Shown piece by piece: positions 25,601 through 38,531 of a stretch of 64,000 nt of DNA. Source of the stretch: Kwoniella bestiolae CBS 10118 (taxonomy: Eukaryota; Basidiomycota; Tremellomycetes; Tremellales; Cryptococcaceae); assembly GCF_000512585.2 (NCBI RefSeq), contig NC_089245.1:1178001-1242000 (forward strand), read 5' to 3'. Both the position numbers and the translations under genes were made by a program. Position 1 is the stretch's first letter. Every line of letters begins with the position of its first letter. Below the pieces are notes generated by a model. The model saw nothing but the letters and a program-made list of their open reading frames with translations, had not been told where the DNA came from and ran no database searches.

Positions 25601-27281
25601 CTTCCCAATCGTTTTCATTGTCCTCTTCATGCTCATCATACCCCGAATGCGTAGTCATCGTCATGGATTCATCCGCAATAGCCTCGTCGTCATCTTCGAC
25701 GGCAGATTCGAGTGTATGTCTACTTCCTCTTGTCCTGACTGACCGAGTCCCTTTCTTCAGCTTGTTCTCCTCTGCTTGCTTTTCCTGGACTTGCGCAATG
25801 TACTTGATTTCCCGCAGAAATTCCGCAAGAACGTTCTCGGTGGCCAGACGCACATCTACGTTACCGTCTGCGAGGTATTTCCTATCGCAGCATTGATGAT
25901 CAGTATCGATTACTCAGAAGCTAGACTTGCTTGTTGATCGATACAGTTCGTGTTAGGTTGGATTGAGTTGTGAATGATGATGATCAAGGGATATGTCGAC
26001 TCACAATAACCCATCCAAAAACTCAGGTAACCAAGCTACCAACTCCAGGTCCGGTACCGAGTCCAACACCATCAACCAAGATACCAAGTGCATCCTCGTA
26101 TATGGCGAGATAACGTAAATCCGCTCCGCCAGAAGAGGAATGAACCTTGCCAAAGAGAAAGCTCGTCTATCCTCTTCCTGATGCTGTTGTTGATCGTTCG
26201 ATTTTGATGGAGAATCTAGACCTGCTCCGATCTTCGGACTCCCATCAACACCGTGAGTAGTACCATCCTTCTCCTTATCGTTGGTATGTCCATTGGAAGT
26301 TATACCTAATCCTGCTAATTTGTTGTCATGTTCTATCCGCTGAGGTAAGTTGGGGTTATAGTTTCCTGGATAGATCGATACGTAGTGCGGTGCTGCCTCG
26401 GCCACTATATCCTTCATCAACCTATCCAATAGCTCTGCTCCATTCTTCACTGACATCTCAGAGTCTGATGATAATTTTGAGAGGGCATCGAAGATCTCGT
26501 TGAAGTGGATGAGGATTTCACCTTTACTGACTTTGGCTCTGTCATCACCACGACCACATGAATATCAGCTATCTCCCTTAGGTCGAATCGATCCCAGAAT
26601 ATACGCAGAAAGTAGGTACAACAACTCACATATTATACAAGCTCTCACAAGCATGATACCTGACTCTAGATTCTGGATCTTGGAAACAAGCCAAAACGGG
26701 CGGTATGATGATCCCCAAGAACGGTGCGACATCCTGTCCTAATGCTATGGCAGTAGCTGCCAGACCGATCAGTCCTATCACCATGTCAGTCTGTCAGCTA
26801 CGTTTACTAGGTCATCTCATATGATCTGAGCTTTACTCACCCCCATTCCTCGTATGAAGGGCCGAGTTGGAGGAACTGAACATCCCACATAGCTGGTCGA
26901 TTATCGATGATATACGAGGAATGTCAGATGACAGGACGAGTCTAGTACACAAGATCAGCTGGTCAATAGCAGATAAGGTGTCTTGAAATCGTAGCTCACT
27001 TTTCCAACTCTAGAGCAGCTGCTTTACGCCTTTCGTAGCTGTTATAAGAGGGTATGTCAGTGTCTGAGCAACCATAGTTGACATATTCTGTAGCCTAACT
27101 AACATCTTATCATTCAGACCTATGAGTGACCCTAAGGACATCAGCTTTAAACCATGATTGAGAGTCTACTTGGACGGGTCACTCACCTCGTAGAATGGAT
27201 TGGTCTGCAGGTCCACGAAAGCAGATGGTCAGCTCAGCTCATGATGGTCCATGCTCATGTTCAAAAGTCGAGCTCACCCAT
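22642..27281 (-). CDS. VAC14: Vac14, scaffold of the PIKfyve/Fab1 lipid kinase complex
   Basis: HEAT-repeat scaffold on the vacuole/endosome membrane that holds Fab1 kinase and Fig4 phosphatase and controls PI(3,5)P2. The N-terminus is built from very short exons: ATG at 27279-27281 starts [16 protein letters not shown], which runs into [14 protein letters not shown]. This matches the family's LNDKLYEKRKVAALEIEK. Downstream are HEAT-type segments: [59 protein letters not shown] and, in the C-terminal half, [20 protein letters not shown]. The C-terminal tail is Ser-rich and basic, ending in [16 protein letters not shown] long Pro/Ser/Thr-rich insert (about 24770-25190) splits the HEAT array. 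More than ten introns are present. The gene is divergent from the Med25-like gene. Confidence 0.92.
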
Positions 27282-27434
27282 TGTGAATATCTATTTTCCT
27301 TCCCCAAGTCCGACGGTGCTAGGTAACGGCTAGTTCGTGAATTGGTTCTTACTTCATGGGGTACTGTTTTTGTTATGAGGGTATCTCTGCGATGACTTGA
27401 TGAGGTATGTGAGTTGTACTATGCATGTGAGTTG

Positions 27435-27502
<68 letters not shown>

Positions 27503-27863
27503 GGATGAATGGAATGTAGGTGTAGTAGTTGTAGTGATATGACGCGTCTGTACGAGTACGGTGGTGGTGACCTGTGTACGGTGCTACGGTGCGATAGTTG
27601 CTTATGCGGAACATTATATTATGTTATTATTCGTCTTTCTCATCTCTCTCATCTATCTCTCGGTCAGTTTCGTAATCATTCATCTACCTTTCACCAACTT
27701 CCATATACATATCATAGCCAGATATTCAACACTGCTTGCTTCACTCACTACCACAGCGACACCGCTCAATGGCTCCTCCCTCACTTGCGCCGTGAGATCC
27801 GTAGACGATAACATCAACATACAAAACCGGTACTTGCAGATCGGCAACACCGTCACAACAACC
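27282..27863. promoter_or_regulatory. Divergent promoter of VAC14 and the Med25-like gene
   Basis: This 582-bp gap between divergent starts contains the (TTA)n microsatellite at 27436-27502 and otherwise pyrimidine-rich leader sequence before the Med25-like start. No gene is visible. Confidence 0.55.
27436..27502 (+). repeat. (TTA)n microsatellite, about 22 units
   Basis: An uninterrupted TTA repeat of 67 bp lies between the divergent VAC14 and Med25-like genes. On the minus strand it creates a spurious polyasparagine open frame. Confidence 0.95.
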
Positions 27864-30800
27864 ATGTCCGCAATTGTCATCCAGCCTACCCAACCCGAAG
27901 CCTCCTCCTCCACACCATCGCTCCCCAAGCATATCGCGACCTTTGTATTTGACTCGTCATTGCCCAGATCGAGGTTCAAAAGGCTGACAGTGGCAGACGG
28001 AGTCGTACATAAGTTGGTACAAAGGTTGATGGAGAAGCATGGCGGGGAGACTAATGTGGGTGTATAATCCAATCCCCAATCTCATGCTCATCCTGTCAAT
28101 CGCTGTCACCACTGCACGATGAAAGAGCTGACGCCTTGTGGGTAGCTACGACTATGCTTGCTAATTACTGCATCATCATCTTCGAACGAGAAAAGAACAA
28201 AAGTGTACAGAAGAGAATATTCAGGACCATTAGCATTTCTCACTTCCTTGCCTAACTTGGTGGAACATTTCCCAAAATCAGGTAGACAATCATCCATACA
28301 GAAAAAATGGCCTTCGTTCTCTGGTCAAAATAGCGAAGAAGGTGGGAAGTCGGAGCTTATTGTAAGCAAGAAACGGAAGACAAGAGATGAAATCACATTA
28401 CTTGATGGCGTAGTTGGTGGAGTGGAAGTGAGTTCCGTTCGATACATCTCGAGTACACAATACGAGTAAGGAAGGGAGCTGATGATATATACGTAGACTC
28501 TCAATAGACCATATGTGAACATCCAGCATTCCCCATCCCGAACATTCATCTCCCTCACACCCGCCTCCGCTACCCCATTACTCGATTCGTTACATACCCC
28601 CATATCCCCCGTGGACACCACCCCGGGATCACCCGCAAGGCGCTACCTCGTTGTCGTAGCTTCCAACGATACGAATCCGGGATATATGAAGGACCGGCAG
28701 GACCAAGTTGTGTCTGCAGATGACAATTGGGATAGTACATGGGATGATCATGGATGGCACGAGGTAGCAAGTGGGATCAAGGCAAAGGATATGAAATGTT
28801 CTTGTGTGGTAGTCGGCCGGACCGGCGATGATGAGACGCCAAGTAAGAAGCTGAAGAGCATGTGTAAAGAGGTGAGTGATCGGTTTTCATCATCTTACGG
28901 ATGGAAAGTCGTCCTGTACCTATGCTCTGTCGGTTGACTGACTGCGATTGAAAATGCAGGTATCAAACGGATCATTAGATGCACCATGGTTCAGTGTGCC
29001 CCAAGAGGTAGATGTGATGTTATCTGGATACTCCATCGAGACAGGTATGTCCTATTGTTTCGCCCACATACGTCTGCATGTGTAACGTAGCTTATATGTT
29101 ACGGATCTGATATTCAGGCTCAACACCGCCGCTCGACATGGCTTCAACAGTAGCTACCGAACCCATAGAAACGCCCATCTCCAATCCCCAACTTCAGATC
29201 CCCATGCCCTCCATCCAAGCAGGAAACACCGATGGCAAGACTCTACAACAGCTCCAGAACCAAGCTATGCAAGCTAGGATGGCTCAATTTGCCAAAGCTG
29301 TATCTTCCGTTTCTTCTGCGAACGGCGCGAATGTCAAGATCGATCCTCAGATGATGGCGAGTATGGTCCAAGCTATGAAGAATCCGGGAAATACCCCTAT
29401 CGACATGAGTGATCCGAAGTGGCAGCAGGTCAGACAATTACTGCAACTGCAACAGCAGCGTCAAATGGCTGCGACCTCATCCAATAACAACAACAATATA
29501 AACAACTCTGCCTCGTCCGCGGTGCCATTGCCTAATAATGTGAATATCAATGGAAATGTCGCTGGAATCGGAAGTACAAATGTAAATGGAAATGCGCAGG
29601 ACCAGAACGTCATGGCTGCTATACAGCAACAAAGAGCTCAACAAGCGCAAAGCCTTGTGCAGAATCAAAATCAGAATCCACCTCAACCTTCTCAACAGCA
29701 GCAGCAACAACAACAACAATTTGTGCCTCAGAATGTACAGCAACAGCCTCAACAACAACAAGTCAGACCCGCTCAACAACAGATCTGGTCAGGATCACTA
29801 TCTTCTGCCAGTCAGCCAGGGAGCTATACTCGTGAGTTGGCAATGATGAATTCCACAGTCTCAACGATACATTGCTGACAACTGTTTGTTCTGTAGATCT
29901 ATTAAACCTTGACGCATCGAAGTTCTCTGGAAATACAGAAGGTATCTTGGCTCAGCACTGGCCCAAGGGTGAGTCTCATTTGCCCATATAATTTGTACAC
30001 CAACTCATGCTAATGGGGTTTCATGGTAGATCTGCAACTGCGCAATGTAGTGGTATTGGAGGTGCAAACCTTGACCGCTTACGCACAAGCAAAGAGCTGT
30101 CCTATAGTGGTGTTCACTCCGAGCATAACGATGGGTCAAGATTCAGCGGCAAATTCGTACAAGTATACTCAGCTGGCGAACAGTTTACATGCCAAGGGCA
30201 ATGTGAGTCACTCGTCTACATCTTATGAGAATGCCTTAGAGCTGATCATCCTTCCTGCGATTTAGATGGTCATTATACCCTTTGGAACTCAGGATAGAGG
30301 TATCGTTCTGTTCTCAGCTTCGATGCCTGTCCAACCTCCCACCCCGAGCGGTAGCAGACAATATCATCTGATGGGTGTGGTCTGTCTGGTGAGTTTGCGT
30401 TCAACCAAGACTGAACCAAAGAAGTCGTTACTGATGGTGATATATATTATAGCACGTACCGTTCCCTCCTCTCAACGCTGCGACAGTACGTACGACACCA
30501 AACCAAATTCCTCAACAAGCCCAACTTCAACCTGAACAGCAGATCCCTCAAGCGCGACAGCAACAACAACAACAACAAGTCCCCGTACCTGTTCCTCAAC
30601 AACAGCCACAGCAGCAGCAGCAGTACAGACCATCACCTAATGCTCAAAACCAAAATGTCCAAAATGCAATGCCGAATAACAATACCAATAACAATAACAA
30701 CAATAATACGATGTATCATCAACAGATGTTACTCCAAGCTCAATCGGCCATGCAAAGTCAGGGTCAGGGTCAGACCCAACCTCAACCTCAACAAATGCAA

Positions 30801-31223
30801 AATACCCAACAACTCCAGCAGTTCTTACCCCAACAGCAGCAGCAACAGCAACAATTTATCCCCCAACAACAGCAACAACAGGAGAAAAAGGGTATAACAC
30901 AACAACAATACACCCAACTTATGCTCCATGCTCAGCGACTGGGCCTACCGATCCAACAACATCAATTCGAGTATAATAACCTCACTTCCAACCAGGTACA
31001 GATGATTGTCAATGGGATTAAAATGGCAGAAGCGAAATTGCGTCAACAGGCTCAACAGGCCCAAGCGCAGCAAAATATGCAACAGCAACAAGCTCAGCAA
31101 AATATGCAGATGCAACAACAACAACAGCAGCAGATGGCTCAATTACAGCAGATGTTGGCTTCTCAGGGGCAGTTTGCGGCTATGGGTGATGTGCAGGGAC
31201 AGGGACAGGGGTATCCTCAATAA
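27864..31223 (+). CDS. Mediator subunit 25-like protein (vWA, Q-rich linker, ACID-like barrel)
   Basis: Probable activator-contacting subunit of the RNA polymerase II Mediator complex. The N-terminal ~290 residues fit a von Willebrand A fold of the Med25 kind: ATFVFDSSLPRSRF opening strand and helix; ETN joined across an intron to LRLCLLITASS; YLVVVASNDTNP; MKCSCVVVGRTGD; and LDAPWFSVPQEVDVMLSGYS. A 120-residue helical segment follows (MQARMAQFAKAVSSV), then Asn/Gln-rich linkers. Around 29790-30480 the segments IWSGSLSSASQ, LQLRNVVVLEVQTL, NMVIIPFGTQDRGIVLFSA and YHLMGVVCL resemble the ACID/SPOC-like beta-barrel of Med25. The rest is heavily polyglutamine (CAA/CAG mixed). About nine introns are present. 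Family assignment rests on fold-like patterns, not on strong identity; other vWA/SPOC proteins are possible. Confidence 0.6.
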
Positions 31224-31729
31224 GGTCTCTACAGAGGGTGGAGATAGATAGATAAAGAAAGAACGGGATGGTAGTGTATTTACGGATCGATGCTGGGAAA
31301 GGTTTCCTGAAAAATCTTGAATCGCTTTGAAAAGGAAATCTTCCACCTCGATAAATCTGATATGAGTATGTTTGTGATATCGTAGGAGACGTGTATAGAT
31401 ATGATATGACTTTGTATATGACTCGCAAGCTAGAATGCAGTGTATACATACCGCGTAATTAGGCAACTAACGACCCACTTCACTGGGACTACAGGACTCG
31501 TAGGCTAGAGTGACCTAAGTATCGTTCACAAATACTGATCAGTTGCGCCGGTTTAGAAAGATCAAAATGGCTTTTCAATTCGCTCATCCAAATTGCAAGA
31601 TATGCCTGTTCGAAAAAGCAAGAAAGAAGATATCATCAAAATCCATAAATCTGAGATCGAAACCTGCAATCCAGTATATATCAAACCGAAATCTACTTTT
31701 CTTTCTTTCCTTCCTCCATACAGTACAAA
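31224..31729. other. Convergent 3' intergenic region
   Basis: 506 bp between the Med25-like and gamma-COP stop codons. It is AT-rich, with TATATC and ATAAAT stretches, and shows no gene. Confidence 0.45.
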
Positions 31730-34700
31730 CTAAATAGCAGCCATGACCAACCTCGCCCCTTGCTCATTCTCCGCTCTCACGCTCAATTCCAAAGTCACCC
31801 CGGATCCAGGCGAATACGTCATCCTGCACCTGGCTAGTACCTTTGTGGATTTATCATGTTCGTTGGTGGGTATGACTAGACCTGCGAGGTTGAGGGTGTG
31901 TACAGAGTTGGATGTGGGTGTTTCAGTTCCGCCGAGGGGGAGCATGTTGAGTACTTCGATTAGGGATTTGCAGGCGTCTGTGTGGTGTACGGTGTCAGTC
32001 ACGATGTTGTTCTGAACAGATCTCTTGCAGGTGTATCGATGGTGTTAGAGGGTGAGGAGGTTCGGGACTGTGCTTGATTGGACAGATGAGAAGATCGACT
32101 TACCCTTCAACGACTCGGATGATGATAGAGCGAAAGTTTCAGTCAACGAAGCTGATTCTGCCAGTTTATCCCATTCACTCGAGAAGGTCACGTAGGTAGG
32201 TGTGATGTACTGTTTTTATGAAGACACGATCGTGAGCCAGTGATTTGTACGAACGGGGTGACACATTGGAAGGGGATGATTTCCAGCATAGAAAAACCAT
32301 CACTCACATCGCCCGCACCCAAATCCAACTCCTCAACCTGATACTCATCATCATACCCTTCTTCCTCTGGTTCTCCCGAATTGGGGTCAATCTCTTTACT
32401 AACGAACTTGAGTGTACACCCGAACGTCCCGGCCGCATACGTGGCAGGATCGTCCCGAGTGAACGAAACGTATACCACACTATTCCCACTCGCCGCACTC
32501 AGACTATCAATGGGGACGATGAAGTCCTCTGTCAATCCCGAATCGGGCGAGGGGTTCATGATCACCGCGACTTGTTCGAGAACAGTATCAGGTATAGTAT
32601 TAGACACATTGAATTGGAATACCACATGTTCTTTGAATATATGCTTGACAGCTGAGACCACATATTCAGTTTCCGATTCGGTAAGTTCCACTGGTTTGCT
32701 GGAAGATCTCAGGACAGGTCCATATGATTCCAGTTCGGGAACTGCAGCGAGCTGAGCAGCGTAAGATGAGGATTGAGCTTCCGCGGAGGTGGAAGCTTGA
32801 GCGGAAGACTCCGGTTTGGGGGTGGAAGGTCCAGCAATGTCCAGGGCGGATGATCGGTTTTGAGCGATCTCAGCTGCGGCGGCTTCTTTGCTGACTCGTG
32901 GGATGGATGATACGTCAAATGCAGAGGAATGCTTGGTCTCGTCCTTGACGTAGGAGACAAGTTGCTCTTCGAGTTGACCGAGGGAGAATGTGGCCTCTGC
33001 AAACCATTCATCAGCAATGATCCTGGTCTCCTGTGAGATATCGGTTTAAGGAATATGCCAAACTCACCCTCTCGAACAAACACATCGGCCAAAGATTTCT
33101 CCTCCAACACCTTGATGTACATCGCCGCCCTGTCCCTAACTTCATCATCCACATCATCTAAACATCTTCTCAACAGCACATTAACAGATTTCATCACAGC
33201 CTTGTCATCGATGCAGACACCGAACTTGGCAAGACTGCTGACTGCTGCAGCTCGTACGACGGCGTTCTCAAGAACGACTCGATTGTAGATGTATCGAATG
33301 AATTTGGTTGGGTTTCGAGTTTTTGGTCCCTCGATACCGAGCAAATGGAGGATTCGCACGGAGAGTTTGGTGAACTCGCAATCTTCGATGAATTCACAAA
33401 GATGTGCGAGAGCTAAAACGGATAAGACATCATATCAGCTTCGTGTCATCGCATCGACTGTAGTAGATAGACATACCAGTTTCTCGACAATCTTTGATAA
33501 ATTTGATCATATCGAAGATAGCTTCCACAACGGCATGCTTGAAATCGTATCCACCTTCATCCCTCAAAACACCAGAAAGGAAAGAAAGCATGATAGCTTG
33601 TTTACCCGGGAATTTGAGACATAATGATCGGATAGCATCGACCACGATGATCTTGAATTCGTCGGTGATGTCAGCCATGAATGAGGAAATTTGCTTCATC
33701 AATCGATCAACGGAAGCTTCGTTACCAGTCTAACAGGGTCAAAAAGACGTTAGCTGAGCTGTATCGTATCCCAGTTACAAGCAACTAACCTTGAGCAAAG
33801 TGGTGATAGCATAGGTAGCGATACTTCGGTTGGAATCGGTGATCAAGTTCTCCAACTCAACATTGACGGTAGCGACCGATTGAGGTAAAATCTGAGCAAG
33901 TTTGTTGAGGGTCTTGACAGCAGCAAACTTGATGACGGGTTTAGGGGAGTTCATGAAAAGTTGGAGCACTAGGCACGAATGTGTGAGCTATACTCATTCA
34001 GAGCAGGGAGAGAGGTAAGAATAAAGCTCACCAGCTACAGTCCTGTACAGATCCCCAGGCTGAACGTCTCTCATCTCGCAGATAACTCTGGCAGCCTCGA
34101 TATTGACCATCTCTGACTTGTGTCTGAGGAGACTCTCCAGGTATTCATGCATTTGCTTTCTGACACTGTCGATTCAAATGATATCAGCAAATCTGTGTGA
34201 CGTATAGCAGATGAAGTCCCGATAGTGACAGTCGAGACAAACGAATCGTCACTCACTTTGGATCCTCATCCATCACCTTCCTAGCAAACCTAATCAACAT
34301 ACACATTGCCATAGGATTCTTGATGATATTATTTGATTTCCCATTCGATCCCAACTGTTGAACCATCTTGGTGATCGCCATCCTATCTTTCTCTCTTATC
34401 AAATACAGCAAACCCAACGCGTGATATTGCATGATATAGCTCGAGCTAGCTACAGCCTGATATCCACCTGATCCACCGCCAGATACGTAAGACGAGGCTG
34501 AGAAGGATGAAACGGATTTGGCATTGACTGCTTCTTGCGCTTCGTTGGACCATCGCTTGATGATTGATGGGGAGAGTGGGAAGAGGTGGTAAGAGGATAC
34601 GAGGGATGCAGATGAGATGGAGGATGATCGGTCGACTAGGGCGGATTTGAAGAATCTCTCGACGGATTGGACGGATTGAGCCTGCAATGTCATATGACAT

Positions 34701-35268
34701 CAGTACCACGTCCTTGAGTGGACGGACAAAGAGCTACTCACGTCGATAATCCTTGCTAAAGCCCTGATAGCATTTGGTCTATACACTACTTCCAAATTGG
34801 GTTGCATATCTTTCATAATTGACGAAGTGACCATGATGACGTCTTCAGCAATAGTGGAGAGCTCCTTGATAACAAGGTACACCATTTGCCGAAGGGCAGC
34901 CTGTGTTTCAGTCCAGTGTATCAGCTATCGTCTTTCCTCCTTCGGGTCACATATGTACAGCTAACTCACATCCTTGTGTTGGAACAACTTTGTCACACCG
35001 AAGAACAACGTCGTGGCTTCCTGAGTAGAGAACGTTTCTCCGACGTATAACAGGTATACGATTCTAGTCAACAATGCACGGCATTTCCTTGGCGAGATGG
35101 GTGACTCGTTAAACACTCTGGCTTCCTGTAGGATGGTGGACTTGTCGTGGTAGAACGCTATGAGACGAACCAGGGAGTCAGTCATCAATCGAGTTGGAGC
35201 AGGACAACAACGAAGTGAAGGGCACACTCACACATCCCACCTGCCTCTTCATCTTTCTTGAAGGACAT
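31730..35268 (-). CDS. SEC21: Coatomer subunit gamma (COPI coat)
   Basis: Large subunit of the COPI coat for Golgi-to-ER and intra-Golgi transport. The start at 35268 gives [11 protein letters not shown]; after an intron the conserved [20 protein letters not shown] and [20 protein letters not shown] appear, matching the family N-terminus. The adaptin-like alpha-solenoid continues with [39 protein letters not shown] and [20 protein letters not shown]. After a Pro/Ser hinge near 32800-32900 comes the appendage domain with [40 protein letters not shown] and a C-terminal platform ending [18 protein letters not shown]. Nine or more introns are present and the size of about 920 residues is as expected. 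It looks intact. Confidence 0.94.
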
Positions 35269-36129
35269 GTCGGTAGCGAGCTGAGGGTGAGCGTGGGTGT
35301 AGGTGTGTTGATCTGAGAGGTACTTTTGTTAATCTTCTATGTATGCTATGTCATTCGATGCTATCGCTATCTCTCTACTCGCCGTATGATGACAGCACGA
35401 CGTTGCATTCAACAACCAACTCAACTCCAGCTGAGACGCGACCTCATTCTCCCACGCATAAGCAACGTGGCGGATTTACTCGGTCAGGCTACAAAGTGGC
35501 ATCTGCATCTCCTTCTTTATATAGATGGGTGACCCATTTATCTATGATGCGGTATTAGCGCGCGGCGTAATCCGTAATCCGTCACCATTTGATCGTATCG
35601 TTTCACCATTGATTTTCCATGTGGTTTTCGGGGGCGTAACTAGTCATGTTTCGGAACTACTCTTATATCTCAGGAACAATCAAAGATTTCAAGGGTCCCA
35701 TCACGATTTTAGCGGTGACAGGGTTCTTTTCGAAATATTTGTTTGTTTTTGCGTTTCTGCTTCACGTCAGAGCGAGCGTGCGGAGTAACGATTAAGCATA
35801 CGCAATGCCTCTTACTCCTTACCTTACCTCCACCTTGGAGATGCTTAAAAACTTGGCATGTCGGCCTTGGTCTACATGAGTAAGATAGCACAGCACACGC
35901 TAAGCAAATGTTTATACGAGCATGGGCATGGGACTGATATCTCTTCTCTTTTTATATCACTTGCAACTTCATTGTCGATATAATTTGAATATCTGAGGAC
36001 TGAATACAAATCAGCCTCGTCCCCTCTTTAACAGTCCCAACGACCTTCTTCGCGTGGTCAGATAGACATAATCCATACCTCCTTATAATATACCCATACC
36101 CTTATTCATCTCGACTGTTCACTCTAATC
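35269..36129. other. Divergent intergenic region
   Basis: 861 bp between gamma-COP and the beta-helix protein. It holds a small GTAATCC direct repeat near 35569 and an AT-rich core (TTATAATATA near 36083) that may be the TATA element of the plus-strand gene. I see no additional gene. Confidence 0.5.
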
Positions 36130-38531
36130 ATGCGGATCAACACATTCTCGCTGCTGGCCTCAGTCGCTCTTGGCTCGATATCAGCTTTGGCAGCGTGTAC
36201 TTCCAACACAACCGATACAGCGGGATTACAGAAATTGATCCACGATGGAGGAGCAGGGTACAAGTTGGAATTATGTGCTGGACAGGTGTACGAGATAAGT
36301 GAGCAGCTGAATTATACGGCTCTGAACCAGGTGAGTACTTGCTTCGCAGTATCTGACAGGCTACACAGTGATACACGGATACTGATTAAAACGGATTGAT
36401 AAATAGGAAATATCGACAGAAGGATAACCCACCGACGAGACTCGAGCAACTCTCAAGATGGTAGGGTTCAACAAGACTACGTTGGTAATGGCTCAGGATG
36501 CGGGTCTGAGCGGCGCCAAGTTACTGAACGTTCAGGTGAGTTGCTGCTCTATCCTCTGCTCAAAATTCACTGCTAAGCTAGGAGTCTTTCTTATACTGTA
36601 GCTGAACGGAAATAGACTAGATAGTGAAGATATATATACAGCAGGAGGAGGCAACATAGAATTCGGTGGACAGAATCATGATCAGGTGATTGAGCATGTC
36701 AAAACGTTTGATCCTAGGTATGTTCAATCGTCAGTCGTGCGTTATTCCGGGATACTGATATCTATGATTCGCAATAGAGGATGGTCATGTCTTCATTTGT
36801 GAGTTCACATCTCCGTCAGCTCCAAATCGACAACGAACATAGCTGATTAATGAATCGGTCGCGTTCAGAGCCGAGGGAACATTCAACTGTGTGAATATAA
36901 CAGTCCAGAATAACGATATCGGACCATGTGGACGAGACTATTTCCAAAACGTGAGCTCGACCTATCCCTATCCCTGCCATTCTTGTTGAACTCGGCAACA
37001 CAAACTCAGATGTAATTCTACATGAGACGATGCTGATAATCGATTCATATTGTGTAGTGGGCAGACGGTATCTCCCTATCCTGCGCAGATAGTTTAGTTC
37101 AGAACAACCAAATTGTAGATGCCACGGATGGAGGGATCGTAGTTTTCGGTGCGCCGTCCAGTGTAATTAGGAATAACACTATTAGCGTGAAGACTGTGAG
37201 TGACTTGTCTCTCTTTTTCTGCACGTTACAGGGGATGAGGCTGATATAGGTGTGACGGTAGAGAACGATGCTTGGAGGTATTAACAGTAAGTCCCATATC
37301 TTCTCTTCGCAGCATGTCACGAGCTGAGTAACTTGGTGATATAGTGGTCGACGTGTTGCCCTGGCTGCCCGAAGGTAATTTCTCGAACACCCTGGTTGAG
37401 GGAAATACGATATATGGTGGATTTGCGACTGAGGTGGGTATCGCCCCTTCGCTATGTCATAACAGTGTTCAGGATGTATAGCTGATATCGATATTGTATG
37501 GTATCGGATAGATGGGCGACGATAACCATGGGCCAAATAACGCTTCAGCAATAGTCAAGATCGGTATCGTAAGTCAGCTCTCGCACATCTTGGATTCCGG
37601 TGGATCTTGAGAGCTGACTTGAATTTCGTGACACATTTAGGCTGTCGGTCCAAATGTATGGTTCTCCGATGGGTGAGTATCTACTGTCACTCCTCGAAAA
37701 TGGGATCTTTCTTTCTGGTATAGCTTTTTGGATAATGTAAAGGCTGATCTGATTGTTGATGGTATAGTCGATATGGTACCAACAAATCCACCGGAGCTAT
37801 CATCAAAGATAATGTATTCTCAGGTGCATTCGCATTTGGTATGGTGAGTGATCCTGTGACATTCTCCGCTTGCTTTATATTATCTGCCCCTCGCCCTATT
37901 GGCATGTGGTATCATCAGATCAGAAAGAGTTGATGCTAATCTCAAACGACGGGTCATAGGGCGTATCAAGTGCCAAAGACTTTACGATTTCCAACAACTC
38001 CTTCATAGGTAACACATCATTCGTAAGTCCCGTCTGCCCTCCACACCCTCCATCAAAAAATCTCCTCCAAACCTCACCATCTTTCCCTGACCCCCACGTA
38101 TTCTCCGCGGTATATTGACACCAGAAACACCCCAGATCGGCACCTACGGCCCCAACTGCACCACAGAATCTAAAACACCCCATGAACCCGTCCCCCTCCT
38201 CCTCGAACCCAGCTCAATAACGAATCTCAATCTGACCCTCCCTCAGAACTCGCCCTACCAATTCATCAATGGCACAGCTTTGGGACTGACATGCTTCATG
38301 CCTCCTGGTAATACCGAGAATGCCTGGCCATATGGAGGTGGATTCAACTCGGGTGGTACTCCCACTTCCGATGAGGGAGGGACAAGTACGGGGACAGGTG
38401 GGAGCTCAACTTCTAGTCCTGCTTCGTCCCAGGGATCTAGTGCTGCGTCTAGGTCTAGGTCTGTGGCCTCCATTGGTATGGGACTGAGTGCGGTACTGGG
38501 GTTGATCATTGGTTTGAGCATTATTATCTGA
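36130..38531 (+). CDS. Secreted GPI-type parallel beta-helix protein (pectate-lyase fold), with an in-frame TAA
   Basis: Predicted cell-surface protein with a right-handed beta-helix. The signal peptide is MRINTFSLLASVALGSISAL(A). Helix coils carry repeated Asn-rich turns: NCVNITVQNNDIGPCG, DSLVQNNQIVDATDGGIVVF, SSVIRNNTISVKT, SNTLVEGNTIYGGF, AIIKDNVFSGAF and DFTISNNSFIGN. The C-terminus is Ser/Thr/Gly-rich and ends in a hydrophobic tail (MGLSAVLGLIIGLSIII), as in GPI-anchored proteins. About ten introns are present. Exon 2 from the acceptor at 36406 reads EISTEG, then TAA at 36425-36427, then PTDETRATLKMVG in the same frame; relatives have Tyr there (GYPTD). Either the gene carries a nonsense change or the acceptor at 36438-36439 is used, which skips 33 nt in frame. 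I annotate it as a gene with a doubtful exon, not firmly as a pseudogene. Confidence 0.75.

Noticed and set aside
27354..27614. Minus-strand open frame with a polyasparagine run
   Set aside because: It is only the translation of the TTA microsatellite in a promoter region; no splice or family support.
29690..31140. CAA/CAG repeats as a possible mobile or CRISPR-like array
   Set aside because: They are irregular glutamine codons within an in-frame exon, without constant spacers.
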